Source of the DNA: Acanthaster planci
Lineage: Eukaryota > Echinodermata > Asteroidea > Valvatida > Acanthasteridae
Assembly: GCF_001949145.1 (NCBI RefSeq)
Contig: NW_019091357.1
Location: 4,514,183-4,565,964, forward strand
Direction: 5' to 3'
Length of the DNA stretch: 51,782 nucleotides
Below the pieces are notes generated by a model that saw only the letters and a list, made by a program, of their open reading frames with translations, searched no databases and was not told where the DNA came from. The translations under genes were made by a program, and so were the position numbers. Below, piece by piece: positions 21,801-31,757 of this stretch (position 1 is the first letter of the stretch; each line of letters opens with the position of its first letter).

Positions 21801-24674
21801 ACATATATAACATGGTTTGAGGTTGAATAGTTGATATTATCCCTCTGGGGGAGGGAGTTGATATCAACTATTCAACCCAAATAAGCCATGTTATATTGGT
21901 TTTATTGTACCTCATACATATTGAGTTAACCTCTGTGAAGTGAAACACGTCACTGAGCTTGGGAAAATGTTGATCGACAGTTACCTGTCTTGCCATCTTT
22001 TCAAGTGTACGTACGTTAAGCCCATAGAACAGTTCCCCATTTGCTTTATAAAGTACAACATGAACTAGCAGACAGGTAACTGTGTGCTAGTTTATCTACT
22101 CATGCCTATTTACTCTGTGCATAAAAGCTTGTGTGCGACCTTGACAAACAGCCAAAATAGCAGATAGCGCTCAATGATGAATGGTCCNGATTAGACTTCA
22201 GTATTCGATCATGAATGTGCATGAGGTATAGTTGTAATAAATGTGTGGTTAGCGGCAGGATGATATGTGAAAAATGTCTACTATGAGGTGGTTCCTACAA
22301 GCGAATATTTGTAGGCTTGCTGTGTTACAAGTCAGTCTTGTTGGACATTGTGTGTGGCTGTCTGAAGGACGTGGCTTTCGTTGACACAAAGAGATCTGAC
22401 CAAAGTGGAAGAAACTGGCATGTATGGGCCTGTCACTCAGGCCTGTGAACCCGTCGATATCAAAGCCTGGTTCCATTTTTTTTGGCTGGATGCCCGTAAA
22501 AGAATTCCATGTATAAAATGCATGTAAATTTTACTAGTGAAGGGCAGAATTGGTTAAAAATCATCGTGTCACTCAAAAACCCAGTCCTGCCGTCATAAAT
22601 AGATGGAGTTTCTTTTGTTTAATACAAATTAAAGGTATAAACACTTCTTTTAATAAAAGACGGGGAAGATTCTCCTCTAACGTTTAGAACATTGTGCTGC
22701 TTCCTATGTATGAAAACAGAGCCCTGTTTCGGGCACATAGTCCGCCAGGATTACATGCAATGCAATTTGTCAAGTGTTATCTATAGTTTAAGGGTACCCA
22801 GTTACCCGGTATTGACATAAAATGGAATACTCTTAAACGCACATCCCTACGGTCAATCCTCTTCCAACCACTTATCAACTGGCTTCTGTAAAAATTTAAC
22901 CAATCTCAATCTTAGGGGGAAAGGATATTTGCCATTGGCACTCAGGTGAGATGGATAGCCTACTGATCTTGCAGTGACTTATTTGAGAGTAATTACCCGT
23001 GCACCTCACATTCGCACCTGTTGGGAAGTGTTTCCTGAACACTTGGATTTGGTAAGCGTGGTGTTTGATGTGACCCCCCTGGTGGTCATTCTCCTGCTTT
23101 GTGCACCTGGTGCACACAGCTGCTGTTGACACCCCGCGCTTTACACCTCCGACACATCATGAGCCATCCTTGCTGAAAGTTTGTTGTCGGTTCCTCCGTC
23201 TTCCCCTCCGCCAAAGGTGTTTCTCCACGACACCAGTGCCGTGGAACCCTACCCTCTGCTGTTCTTTGGCGGGAAGATTGGTGTCACTCGAGAGGAAGGG
23301 CTGGAGATGATCACCGTCGACGATCACATCAAATTCTCTGCCCCGGCCAGAATAGCCTATTTAGTCAAGGTAAGCCGTCACTGATTCCCTGTCCTCAAAC
23401 GTGGCATCCTCAATTGAACGTCCAAGGATGCTGTTTTGAACAGTGTTTGACTTGCTTGTCGTTGTAGTTGAGCACATGACAAGTGTAACACAAGCAAGGT
23501 AACTCATAAGTCAAGTCATGTGTCTAGTCACATGATCCGTGGCACAAGTCATGTGACTAGCCATTGATTTTCATGAGGAGCTGGATGATGCGTAATTGAT
23601 TTGTTTTGGGGCTAGTGATGAGGTCACTAAAGCGATATTGGACTTTACTAGGATGTATGACAATGCAGGTATCAGTCCTAGGCACCAGTGTTCCATAGAC
23701 CTTACTCTGCTCACACAATCAGCACCAGTTTTTTTGTTCTGGTGAGTGCTGGAGTTTTGCCTTTCATGTTGATTTTAAGCTGAGCACCGTACTTACTGGT
23801 TTGAAGCTCTCCAGATATCAACAATTTAACCACTTGCTGCCTAGTGCCTTTGGAAGTGCAGTGTCTAAAACCGGGTAATTTTTCAATATCTTCGGTTTTC
23901 AAAAATATCCAAAAATTAATATCCGTTTCTCTTGAATGCCTGAACCCCATCGAGTTACCGTCTGGTAACTACTTTAATCTGACAGAAAACATCTATTAGT
24001 GCCTGAGTATTTCAGCCCGGCCTGCAGCTTTGTAAAAGAGCCCAGATTGTGTGGTGTTACATAATTTTCTTTTGTTCCTGAAACTGGCACAGTGCGCTGC
24101 TGGCATATTTTCAATACGGGCCAGATTAGTGTGCAACGGTATTGTATTACTCATCACTGGAGCGCTTTTGTCCCCAGTGGTAATCCACTTGTGCTGGATG
24201 CCACAAACAGTGGTATAATCTTTCAAAACAGTGACATTTCCTCCGCTATTGACAACTGAAAAACTTGGCAATTCTCAGCAGCTCGGTCTTTTGTTCCGAG
24301 TATAGTCTCTTGTCTGATTTGCTTTGCATACGTACCCAAGGTTCCTGAAACCGGGCTCTCTGGCAGCAAGTGGTTAAAGCGAAAGGCTGTGTATATATTA
24401 TGACAAATTGTGGCATTTTGTAGACCATTTCAAAATTTTTCATTTGCCCCAAAGGCCTTTAGAGATATAACTGTCCTAGAGGAAAATGCTGACTTTTGTG
24501 GATATATCCCAACATTGCCAGGATCTCCGGTGTGAACTGGACAAGCTCCTGCAACAGAAGATCAGCCAACCAGGGATGACCTGCTGGCGTCAAGACACCA
24601 AGGAGGGCCGGATCATGCAGGCCATCATCGACCTCATCACAACCCAGGAGGACAGCAGACAGTCTGCCTGGTAG
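9898..24674 (+). CDS. DHX36: DHX36-type DEAH-box G-quadruplex helicase, copy 1 (full length)
   Basis: DHX36 (RHAU/G4R1) is an ATP-dependent helicase that binds and unwinds DNA and RNA G-quadruplexes. Exons: 9898-10152, 11600-11717, 12409-12581, 13258-13428, 13936-14090, 14314-14415, 14818-14964, 15399-15542, 16085-16187, 16871-17014, 17713-17921, 18353-18470, 18604-18702, 19046-19219, 19753-19923, 20342-20441, 20834-20933, 21436-21559, 23217-23369, 24522-24674. They sum to 2913 nt, 970 aa (human about 1008). Residues 1-59 are Arg/Gly-rich. Residues 60-78 contain [12 protein letters not shown], the DHX36-specific G4 motif; I66, Y70 and A71 correspond to the human residues that stack on the G-tetrad. 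Helicase motifs: GETGCGKT 198-205, [14 protein letters not shown] 302-305, SAT 334-336, [10 protein letters not shown] about 519-528, QRRGRAGR 567-574. The HA2/ratchet region is in exons 12-14 and the OB-fold region in exons 16-20. A TTAAACAG acceptor at 9874-9881 suggests a noncoding exon upstream, which would also remove an out-of-frame ATG at 9864. Confidence 0.97.
10266..11092. mobile_element. Mariner-like element with terminal inverted repeats, copy 1 intron 1
   Basis: Inverted ends of about 40 bp start CAGGGT on both sides (10266-10305 against 11053-11092, roughly four fifths matching). A TA dinucleotide sits immediately left, as expected for Tc1/mariner target sites; the right TA is not preserved. 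The element holds a decayed minus-strand transposase fragment. Copy 2 intron 1 is 532 bp, against 1447 bp in copy 1, and lacks it, so it probably inserted after the duplication. Confidence 0.75.
10526..10834 (-). pseudogene. Transposase N-terminal helix-turn-helix fragment
   Basis: The frame includes [20 protein letters not shown] followed by [11 protein letters not shown] and a basic tail ending near SGR. This pattern is typical of the DNA-binding HTH region of Tc1/mariner/IS630-type transposases (residues before the DDE core). Only about 100 codons remain and no DDE catalytic domain follows, so it cannot be an active transposase. The family label is from pattern recognition, not a search. 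Confidence 0.6.
11213..11260 (+). repeat. Dispersed repeat with TTTTTCAGACCAGTCTC core
   Basis: The sequence around TTTTTCAGACCAGTCTC and GTTTGTGC occurs in copy 1 intron 1, in copy 2 intron 1 (about 31938-31980) and again inside the 3.1-kb insertion in copy 2 intron 12 (about 41132-41180). The intron 1 pair is explained by the gene duplication. The third site is not, so this is part of an interspersed element that I cannot name. Confidence 0.6.
11430..11560 (-). mobile_element. tRNA-like SINE-type repeat fragment, copy 1 intron 1
   Basis: On the minus strand this region has a B-box-like GGGTTCAAATCCC, with a degraded upstream part. A diverged counterpart lies in copy 2 intron 1 (about 32150-32310) and shares the segment AGGAGGACAAAGCAACC in altered form. 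It is therefore an ancestral intronic repeat. Assignment as a SINE rests mainly on the B box. Confidence 0.4.
11940..12340. other. Copy 1-specific insertion in intron 2
   Basis: Copy 1 intron 2 is 691 bp and copy 2 intron 2 is 361 bp. The flanks align (GTAACCTGT on the left, CAAGTTGCATTGAATGAG on the right), leaving about 400 bp unique to copy 1. It contains a perfect CRE-type palindrome TGACGTCA at 12229-12236. No terminal repeats or protein fragment were recognised. Confidence 0.55.
12773..12850 (-). mobile_element. tRNA-derived SINE relic, copy 1 intron 3
   Basis: Read on the minus strand it has an A box TAGCTCAGCTAG (12816-12827) and a B box AGTTCAAATCC (12773-12783) at tRNA-like spacing. 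The stems and anticodon region are not those of a functional tRNA. The same relic lies at the same place in copy 2 intron 3, so it was present before the gene duplication. Confidence 0.75.
16311..16605 (+). repeat. CCCAGCCCAA-type C-rich satellite, copy 1 intron 9
   Basis: About 300 bp of degenerate 5- and 10-mer repeats of CCAGC/CCCAA with almost no G outside AGC. The minus strand, which is the template strand of the gene, has runs such as GGGCTGGGCTGGGCTGGG (complement of 16489-16506), a canonical four-run G-quadruplex motif with 2-nt loops. The open frames through it (Pro/Ser/Gln/Asn-rich on plus, Gly/Trp/Leu-rich on minus) are artefacts of the repeat. Copy 2 intron 9 has the related array. 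Confidence 0.9.
17224..17347 (+). repeat. Dispersed repeat with GACCTAGACCTAGCT core, copy 1 intron 10
   Basis: This block is partly repeated at 21059-21098 (copy 1 intron 17) and in inverse orientation at about 48844-48906 (copy 2 intron 18). Copy 2 intron 10 is about 290 bp shorter and lacks it. It is a mobile repeat of unknown class; no ends could be defined. Confidence 0.65.
21059..21098 (+). repeat. Second fragment of the GACCTAGACCTAGCT repeat, copy 1 intron 17
   Basis: This 40-bp stretch matches the right part of the element in intron 10 (17308-17346) with a few changes; both end in GGATGTAGCC/GGATGCAGCC. It is too short to classify. Confidence 0.5.
21807..21896. repeat. Hairpin element in copy 1 intron 18
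   Basis: The inner arms GGTTGAATAGTTGATAT (21821-21837) and 21861-21877 are perfect complements over 17 bp. Outer arms ATAACATGG (21808-21816) and CCATGTTAT (21887-21895) extend the palindrome. The corresponding place in copy 2 (about 48234-48330) keeps only the outer arms, so the hairpin is ancestral and has decayed there. Confidence 0.8.
23826..24377. mobile_element. piggyBac-like nonautonomous element, copy 1 intron 19
   Basis: The sequence TTAACCACTTGCTGCC (23826-23841) is repeated as an exact inverse at 24362-24377. This places TTAA target duplications outside 12-bp inverted ends, the hallmark of piggyBac-type cut-and-paste elements. Without the TTAA copies the element is about 544 bp. 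A minus-strand frame (24271-23996) inside has no recognised domain. Copy 2 intron 19 continues directly from AGATATCAACA into the downstream homologous sequence, so the element is absent there. Confidence 0.8.
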
Positions 24675-25004
24675 AGGGGCCCTGCTTCATGGGGCAACCT
24701 ATGTACTGACTCGACTTGCAGTCAAAACATGAAGGCCATCATGTCATGGAGGCTGCCAATTGCACAATTGGTCTGCAAATATTTGATGAGCCGGTCTTCT
24801 TTGAAGGCCTGGCAAACTCAGTGAGGTCAAGCGAGGTTGTGATGACCACACTTGGGTCAACATGGAATGCAAGGCCATATCATGGAGATCATTACTTGCC
24901 TGATAAGAACTAAGCTAGGTGAACTATAACATTTTCAGCAGAGTTTAGAGTTCGTCTACATGGAAAACCAAGCATTGGCCTTTTCATTTGTGAGATGTAC
25001 TTAA
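24675..25004. other. 3' flank of DHX36 copy 1
   Basis: The first few tens of bases after the stop (GGGGCCCTGCTTCATGGGG) resemble the sequence after the copy 2 stop, so the duplicated unit includes at least the start of the 3' UTR. Similarity then fades. No clear polyadenylation signal was seen; the first AATAAA (25154-25159) lies inside the following repeat. Confidence 0.5.
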
Positions 25005-25645
25005 TAGTGACAAAGGCAGATCTAGAACCCAATTTTTGTTGGGGGGGGGGCAAATTTTTTGGGGGGACAGAAGTGGTTGAAGTTTTGGGGGTAACCTATT
25101 TTTGGGGTGAGGCTACATTTGGGGGCTTTTTACACGCTTTTCGAAGGGAGGGAAATAAAACAGACAAAAAAAAATCTTCTTTTTGCCATCAGTTAGAAAA
25201 ATAAGCTGTGTTCCAGCTGTTCACTGAGCCCATGTTGATATAAGGGTGGTCACTTCTTGTATGTAGCTCTCATGTCTGCATGTCAAAGGAAATTTCTCCT
25301 TCCAAAGGACATTAGCATGGCCATCTTTAAGGATAATTGCATATTCCTTGTGAATCTTGAGGATGTTTGACACAGTTGTCTCAGCCCTCTTCATCTTTGT
25401 AATTAAAACGAAGGGTTGACCTCCAAAGATAAGGATCATACTCATTTTTGCCAAGTAAAGGCATCGATTACTTCTGGAAAGTGGGAGGGGACCAGTACCT
25501 GGAGCTGCCAAGAGGGTTTTCAGTTTTAGAGGCATTAGCTTTCATGAGCTGTAGAATCAAATGCAAGCCTCTGGAAGGGCACAAACGATATCAACCCCCC
25601 CTAACAAAAATAAAGAGGGTGACATGTCTCTGCCTCCGCCATTGA
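25005..25645. mobile_element. hAT-like nonautonomous element with G-rich ends
   Basis: The left end has AGTGACAAAGGCAGATCTAG followed by TTTTTGTT and a run of about ten G. The right end is an imperfect inverse: CCCCCCTAACAAAAATAAAG, then CTGCCTCCGCCATTG. This is the layout of widespread hAT-type repeats whose ends read CAGTGGCGGAT followed by a G run. No target duplication could be confirmed and no transposase is visible. The G runs near 25029-25110 make it locally G-quadruplex-prone on the plus strand. Confidence 0.6.
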
Positions 25646-26600
25646 TCAACGCCCACGATGTCAGGTAATTTCAGTGCTTTAGTTTTAAATTAACAGCTGG
25701 CACAAAAGAGACAAATCCAAGCTGATGGTTCAAGAATGAAATAAATGACAGCAGTGTAGTTATTATTTGATCTTACTTGATTACACTCTGAGTCACCTGG
25801 AAGTTTTGTAGTTTGGAAGAATAAATGGCTTTGTCTTTCGAGGACGTATAGATGTGACGGCAGTATCTGACTGGATCTGCACTTGTGCAGATTTACTTAT
25901 TTGTTTATGCAACTTTTTTGTTTTTCTGTAATCATAAGTCCCATCCAGTCTTAAGTGGTAAAGAGGACACTTTCATCACCGAACTGAAAAAGAAATAACG
26001 GTACGAAGTGAAGAGAAATGAAATAAACTTGTTACTGCTGTTGTCAGGCTTTTGATATTCGAACAGATATTAGAGTTGACTTGAAACTGCAGTACGTGTA
26101 GTGTGTGTTTCAAGCCTTGTGCTGTGAAAGGTATAATTGTAAAAGCCTTTACAAATCGCCTTGTTAATAATCGTAAATGATCATGTGAAAATAACTTATG
26201 TTCAGTTTTCCTGAAGTCTGCTGGGTTGCACCTTTTCACGCAGGGCATTCTAAATTTTCTAATCATATTTGATCTGAATGTTGAATTTGGAGTGAAAAGT
26301 ATACCAAATTGGGGATGGAATATCCATTAAATTGAAATTTTTTTCCGCATGGGATGCAGTAGAATACACAAAAATATGGATCAGACAATATACATTATTT
26401 GTGCCATTTATCAAGTGACAGTTTGCCAAGTTTCAGACGGGAAGATAATGTAATGAGAAAATGAAGTCTGTTTACCTCCCAAAAGAGTCTCGACTGCATT
26501 TTGAACAGTATGCATCCAACACAACTTGTGAAACGCATCTTATGCTGTCTCGATTGTATGTCAAATTAACTCAAAGTAAAAGACACGTTAAAATCTGGCG
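25646..26600. other. Intergenic AT-rich sequence, nothing recognised
   Basis: No coding frame with family similarity, no tandem repeat and no element ends were recognised. Short ORFs here lack codon bias and overlap on opposite strands. Confidence 0.5.
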
Positions 26601-26629
26601 ATGTTGGTTATTTCTCAGGAGGAAAAAAT

Positions 26630-26900
26630 CCCACCCGCAATCAAAAACCATATGGCAGTCTTGGGCAGACGTGTGTAGGCGGGATTTTTGGCGGCGATCG
26701 ATTCCTAAGTTGTAGAAAGAAACACCCTGTCGTTTCGTCGTTGGGAATTTCCAACGACGTTTGCGAAAAGGTGACCTTGGGTCAGGGCCATTCGACACTT
26801 GCGGGGATCATGACTGTTTTTGCAAGAGTCGCGGTAGAATAATAACAAGGCAGAAGGGAACGAAACGAAAAAAATCTCCGTACGTGGCTTTGCACTCGTA
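26630..26900. promoter_or_regulatory. CpG-rich patch in the spacer, candidate regulatory region
   Basis: About 20 CpG dinucleotides fall within roughly 270 bp, in a spacer that is otherwise CpG-poor and AT-rich. It contains GGCGGGATTTTTGGCGG (E2F-like) and the palindromic kappaB-type site listed separately. It could be an enhancer or a distal promoter for copy 2, about 5 kb upstream of its start codon. This is inference from composition only. Confidence 0.35.
26736..26759. promoter_or_regulatory. Palindrome enclosing a perfect NF-kappaB-type site
   Basis: Arms CGTCGTTGG and CCAACGACG (9 bp, perfect) flank GAATTT; the centre reads GGGAATTTCC (26743-26752), which fits the kappaB consensus GGGRNYYYCC. 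Function is untested, and a chance match to the 10-mer is possible. Confidence 0.4.
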
Positions 26901-29900
26901 AGGTTTGTTTGTTGTTGTTTGGGTTTTTTTTTAGTTTCTTTTTTTCCCGGCACGATTGCTACTTTCCTTCTTATTTTTTTGTCTAGTTAAACGATCAATT
27001 GCAATCTCGACCCCTTTGCTTTTACTTCACGAGAAGATATTGGCCTGAGTGCAAAAGGAATCTCCGGTTTGTTATACAAAGAAGTCCTATATGATTTCTT
27101 TGAGCAGGGACACTATTTTCCGGCGTCCTATATGTTTTCTCTTCTAAAGGTTTTACCACAGCATACCCTGACGAAGTAAACTTAGAGCAGCTAGTGCGAA
27201 CTGTTGGAGAAAATTCAAAACGTTTTGCCACGATGTTATTTTCGTGGATCGAAAAACATGAAATAGTGTTGCGATAACAGTGCGATTTTTGTCAGCCAAA
27301 ATTAATGCGCCCTTTAGAAAAAAAACAGTAACGCACGCGCAAATTTGTACATGTAACTTAACTGCCATAGCCACAGGCTTAGTCTATTTTCGAGCACTTT
27401 TACAAAGTTACGATCGGGGTTTGAGGAAATCAAAATCAGTGCAATGTTTTGTGGATCATTTAAGGATATAGCCTATTGCTCCGGAAGCACTTGCATTATA
27501 TTAAACTCTACCTCAGTAAATACAATTGAAATTTTTCCTTTTCTTGTGCATTCGATTTTTGTTTTTAATTCAAAGAAAGTAATGGTCACCACTCGCCAGA
27601 TTAACCTTATCGTATAATATTACTGTTCTTGGTCGTAAAAAGAATAGTTATTGAAAGCTGGAGGTTGTCTGAAACGAAAATTGCATGCATACATTCGGGA
27701 CGCCACAGAGAAAAAAAGAGCGATCTAAAATCTATTAGAATTGAACTTTAGAATAGACAAGTTTATTTGCAGAGCAGATTCTGTGTCCACCAAAAATTTC
27801 TTGTTGGGGTATTCCCCTCGATCAGAAATAATGCCACCAAACTGCCATGGCTGTTTGAATTTCAATCCACATCGAAAAAATAGTCCCTGTTTATCTGCAG
27901 CTTTCCAGGGAAATAATTTGCTTGGTTGGCATACAAGGGTTAATCACTTTCAAGTAAGCTAATACCTTTTGATTTCGGACACTTTTAAAACCTTTTACGT
28001 GTAATGTCCACCAGTAACGATGGTGTTGCGTTTTGGAAACATCACCCGCCCAGACCTCATCACACGGATTAGAAATAATCATCAGTTCGACTTCCTTCTC
28101 ACGCCGTGGAGGCCAAGCTTGAAATAAAGTTTAGTTATTCACGATTCTTGTTGATTTGCTGCTCACGCAAGCTTAAACACTGCCCGCTGGTACATTTTTT
28201 TTCCAAAATGTATTAGTTGAAATACCAATGAGTTTTTTTCGTGAGCCGAGTGAGCCACTGGACACAGATTGCTTCATGCACTGTTGAAAGAGCAGTACAC
28301 TGTTTGCAGGTACATGTACGCTCGTCACCGAATTCATGTGCTTTAACTCAATTTAATGGAACGCCTGTAGATTTGTGGATGAAATTCCTCCTCTTGTTTG
28401 TACTCGTGTAGAATGAAAAGACGTTTTTCCACCCATCATTAATCACCAACTGTCGTGATGCTCAATCAAAAGTAGGGAGACGTCAAAGACGTATCTCTGG
28501 ACGGTCGCTTGTGAAAAGACCGAGGTAGGTGAGCCATATTTTACTTTTGCGTTGTGCGGCCCTATTGATTTTTCGCCTCTACAGGCTGTAGTGCAACATT
28601 TATACCTCGGATTTCACAAAAGGCGACTTCATCATCCACATAGCGCCGCGAATACAATCTTTGCCCTCAACATACCTGTTCATAACGCTTAGGTTTCGGT
28701 ACCTGTTACAAAGTGCCAATTAAATTCTACTTTAATTGGCCTGATTTCCCCAGCGGAAGTAACGTTGATTTCTCAGAACCAAAGTATCACATGTACGAGA
28801 GCTTTTGAAATGTTAACATTGGATTTTCTGAGATTTTTAAAGAGCGTCACGTTACAGAATGGGGCCTACTCACGCTGAATTTGTGCCCAATTTCATCACG
28901 CCAACGCAGCGGTTAAATTTGGGACTACTTTCATGCCTTGCATTATTCAAAAAGTCTCAAGAACATGCGTTATGAATGTAATTACTGGATGAATTAGAAG
29001 TGTTCAAGTTTCAGCCAAATTGGTTAAGCAACATTGCATTTGAAATGCTTTACACGTGTACACATGGAGGCTCATTTAGGCAGTTTTATCAAATGTGAAA
29101 TTTTTTAAATCCTCAAAATTACCCTTAACAGTCATTATGGGGTTAAGCAAGAATTCATCTTCACCAAATATGAACTTTCTCTGATGAACCACACTTTCAG
29201 CTGAAAGCATAATTAGTTAGCCTATCCTTTAAACTTGTTGTGTCCTTACAAGGCATACCAATTATAATATTTTCAAACATTGCGTAGGTGAGGTTTATTA
29301 GCCTACCTAAGCAATTTTCTTCATGAAATGCATTACAGTTTTATTCCAAAATTAGTTTTCTTTGACCATTAAGTCATACTGACCTGAGCTGGCCTAATCC
29401 CCTTAAATGTCCTGGATATGCTTAGAGTAATTTGATTTCAGATGAGTTACAAGATATTAAAACATATAGACAACCACATAGCATTAAACAACATTGAGCC
29501 AGATTGTGCATCTTTAAGAAAATTTATGGTATTGAAAGACATATTTAGCCACATTTTGTGGCGTAGGGAAAAGATGAGGGATTGCTTCAGTGTATGCGTT
29601 GAAGTAAATTTCACTATGGAATGCTCATACTGTCCACATTGCAAATTAAAAGTCAAATCTCATTAATCTAATTAATGCGCAATTAATTTTGATGTGTGCA
29701 TGTAATCCTTCAAAAAGCGGCATTGTGTCTCGTTGATTTAGTTGACCATTGAAATTTATTTCATTTTGAATATTATCATGAATCATTTTCAACAGAAGAA
29801 AAAGTTTCAAAATGGCACTTTTCATAGTGTGGTCAAAATTAACTACACGGACCCTTCCGAAATATTAAATTTTGACGCAAAACGTAGACAGAACACAACA

Positions 29901-31719
29901 TTGAATACACTCTTCTCCAGTACTTTTGTGCATATCTACTCTAATACATGTTTTATTTTCACATACTTTTATGAAATGGTCATACAACAAATACATAAAT
30001 ATACAAGAAGAAAACAAAGGAATTTTGAAAATGCTGCACATGTATATATTTTCCATGCCAACAGTGGAAGTTAAGTTGTTAATTTAGTATTCAGTCGTAA
30101 GCCAAAACTAAGAGAAACCTTAAGACTCAAATACTACTCATTTACCAAACATTTTATATGCCCCAATATGAACACAACATGCTGGTACTAACTCCTGAGG
30201 GCCAACAACCTATTTTTTTTGTCTTTTTAAAATACACTGTGCTGCTGTTTTCTCCCAGAAATAGTTCTTTCCTTTTACAAGAACAAAATAAACTGGGGTA
30301 CAATTTCTTGGTCTTTAAATTACTCTAAATGGTCATTATGGGGTTGAACAAGAATTCATTTTTAGGGACTTAAATACCTGGCAAGGGTATTATATATTTG
30401 GAAGAATTCGAAAATATTACGCTATTAAACTGTATATTCATTAATGTCAACATTGCTTAAAAATGTTTATAAACTAGGATGAGACTCAAGTCCCAAATTT
30501 TCTAGTGCAGACTACAAGGTCGTGGATAACACTGCAGCATTACAAATACAGCTTTACATCTACTGTGTGTTGGTGAAGGTGAGAATCATTTCCAGCGTGA
30601 TATCGGTCGCCTACAAACAGCCAATCATGACACTGGCCCATAATTCTGAGTGTTCATTCTTATGAACGGGTAACCGTCAAAAACATGTTAGTAAGAAGAC
30701 TTATGCATGTACATGTATACATGTAGATGAGTGGATAAGTGGTAAATTGATAAATTGTAAAAATGATCAAATATGCGGTATATTGCATATTTCCGTTGAT
30801 CTTTTGTGACTGAATTCTTACTTTGTTCTTTACATATTCATCGCATTTGGCTACTCCGTGCTCCGCACCGCATCATGTACGAAAAATAATGAATAATGAA
30901 AAAAAGCGTCATATTTTTCCAAAATGTTCCGGATGCAAATCTAAAACTTTTATTCTCATGGCCTAAATGGAGTGACCTAAAAGTTTATGTTCACATGCAT
31001 TTTAAGTGTACTCTTATTGCAAAAAACACAATACATGTAGAAAATTGAAGGTTTGCGGCAAGCTACAATCTGGTTCAAAGATGCGACAAGCTTTCAAATC
31101 TCCTGCCCCTTCTGAGATGCAAGCTTGCATCTAGCACCTGATATTGATTAAAATGTACCAAATTTTTTTTAACATCTTTTATCAAGTACATGTAGACACT
31201 TCTATGTTTTAGAAATAGTGTTGTATTTTTACAAAATAGTTTCTTCTTGCACATACATAGAATATGAAAAACTTATTTTTCCAAAAAAGAAACTTTTCTA
31301 ACTCTATTTTATGTCTACTATTTCACAAAGCTACACGTACATTTTGTTGTCTTTTTTTCCTGTTTGCAGCTGTTTGGGATAAAAAGGACAGATAAATATT
31401 CGAACGGGAAAAAAGATTGATTTTTCTCAATTTTTTTTAAGCTACACATGGTGGGGATTCAAAGTTAACACAAAGTGAACAGGCATTTTTGCTGAGTAGA
31501 TTATTGCATCAACTTTACCCATTGTTGGCAGGTGCACATAGCTTACACTCAATACTCCATCCAGGAATTGAGTCATCGTCCACAAAAATGCAGGTACATA
31601 TGACACAGTTTCTATAGTCTACAGGCTTTAGCACACAGTGAACTGTGCAATGAACTATTGATTGATATGAAATAGAAAAACACATCATTTTACAATCTCC
31701 CATGTTTTGTATACAACAG
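26901..31719. other. AT-rich spacer upstream of DHX36 copy 2, no gene recognised
   Basis: Nearly 5 kb without a convincing coding exon. Two direct repeats of about 45 bp sharing GTCATTATGGGGTT occur at 29116-29161 and 30317-30361, suggesting fragments of one interspersed repeat. ACATGTACATGTATACATGTAG-like simple sequence lies near 30705-30727. The longest frames (29442-29666, 29742-30074) encode low-complexity products without family signs. A noncoding first exon for copy 2 may lie here but cannot be identified from sequence alone. Confidence 0.5.
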
Positions 31720-31721
31720 GG

Positions 31722-31742
31722 ATGGATCTTCTGCGAGACTGA
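31722..31742 (+). other. Short upstream ORF before the copy 2 start codon
   Basis: ATG GAT CTT CTG CGA GAC TGA, 6 codons, follows a TATACAACAG acceptor-like site (ends 31719). Its stop is in frame with the start at 31758, so no longer in-frame N-terminus can be read through here. It could act as a uORF if the transcript begins upstream. Confidence 0.4.
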
Positions 31743-31747
31743 GGGAG

Positions 31748-31755
31748 TGACGTCA
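31748..31755. promoter_or_regulatory. CRE-type palindrome beside the copy 2 start codon
   Basis: TGACGTCA is the full CREB/ATF site, ending 2 bp before the start ATG of copy 2. The homologous place in copy 1 reads ACGACAGATC, so the palindrome arose in copy 2. Chance formation is possible for an 8-mer. Confidence 0.35.
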
Positions 31756-31757
31756 GC

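Noticed and set aside
25020-25204. Glycine-rich small protein
   Set aside because: The frame results from G runs at the end of a hAT-like repeat and shows no codon bias.
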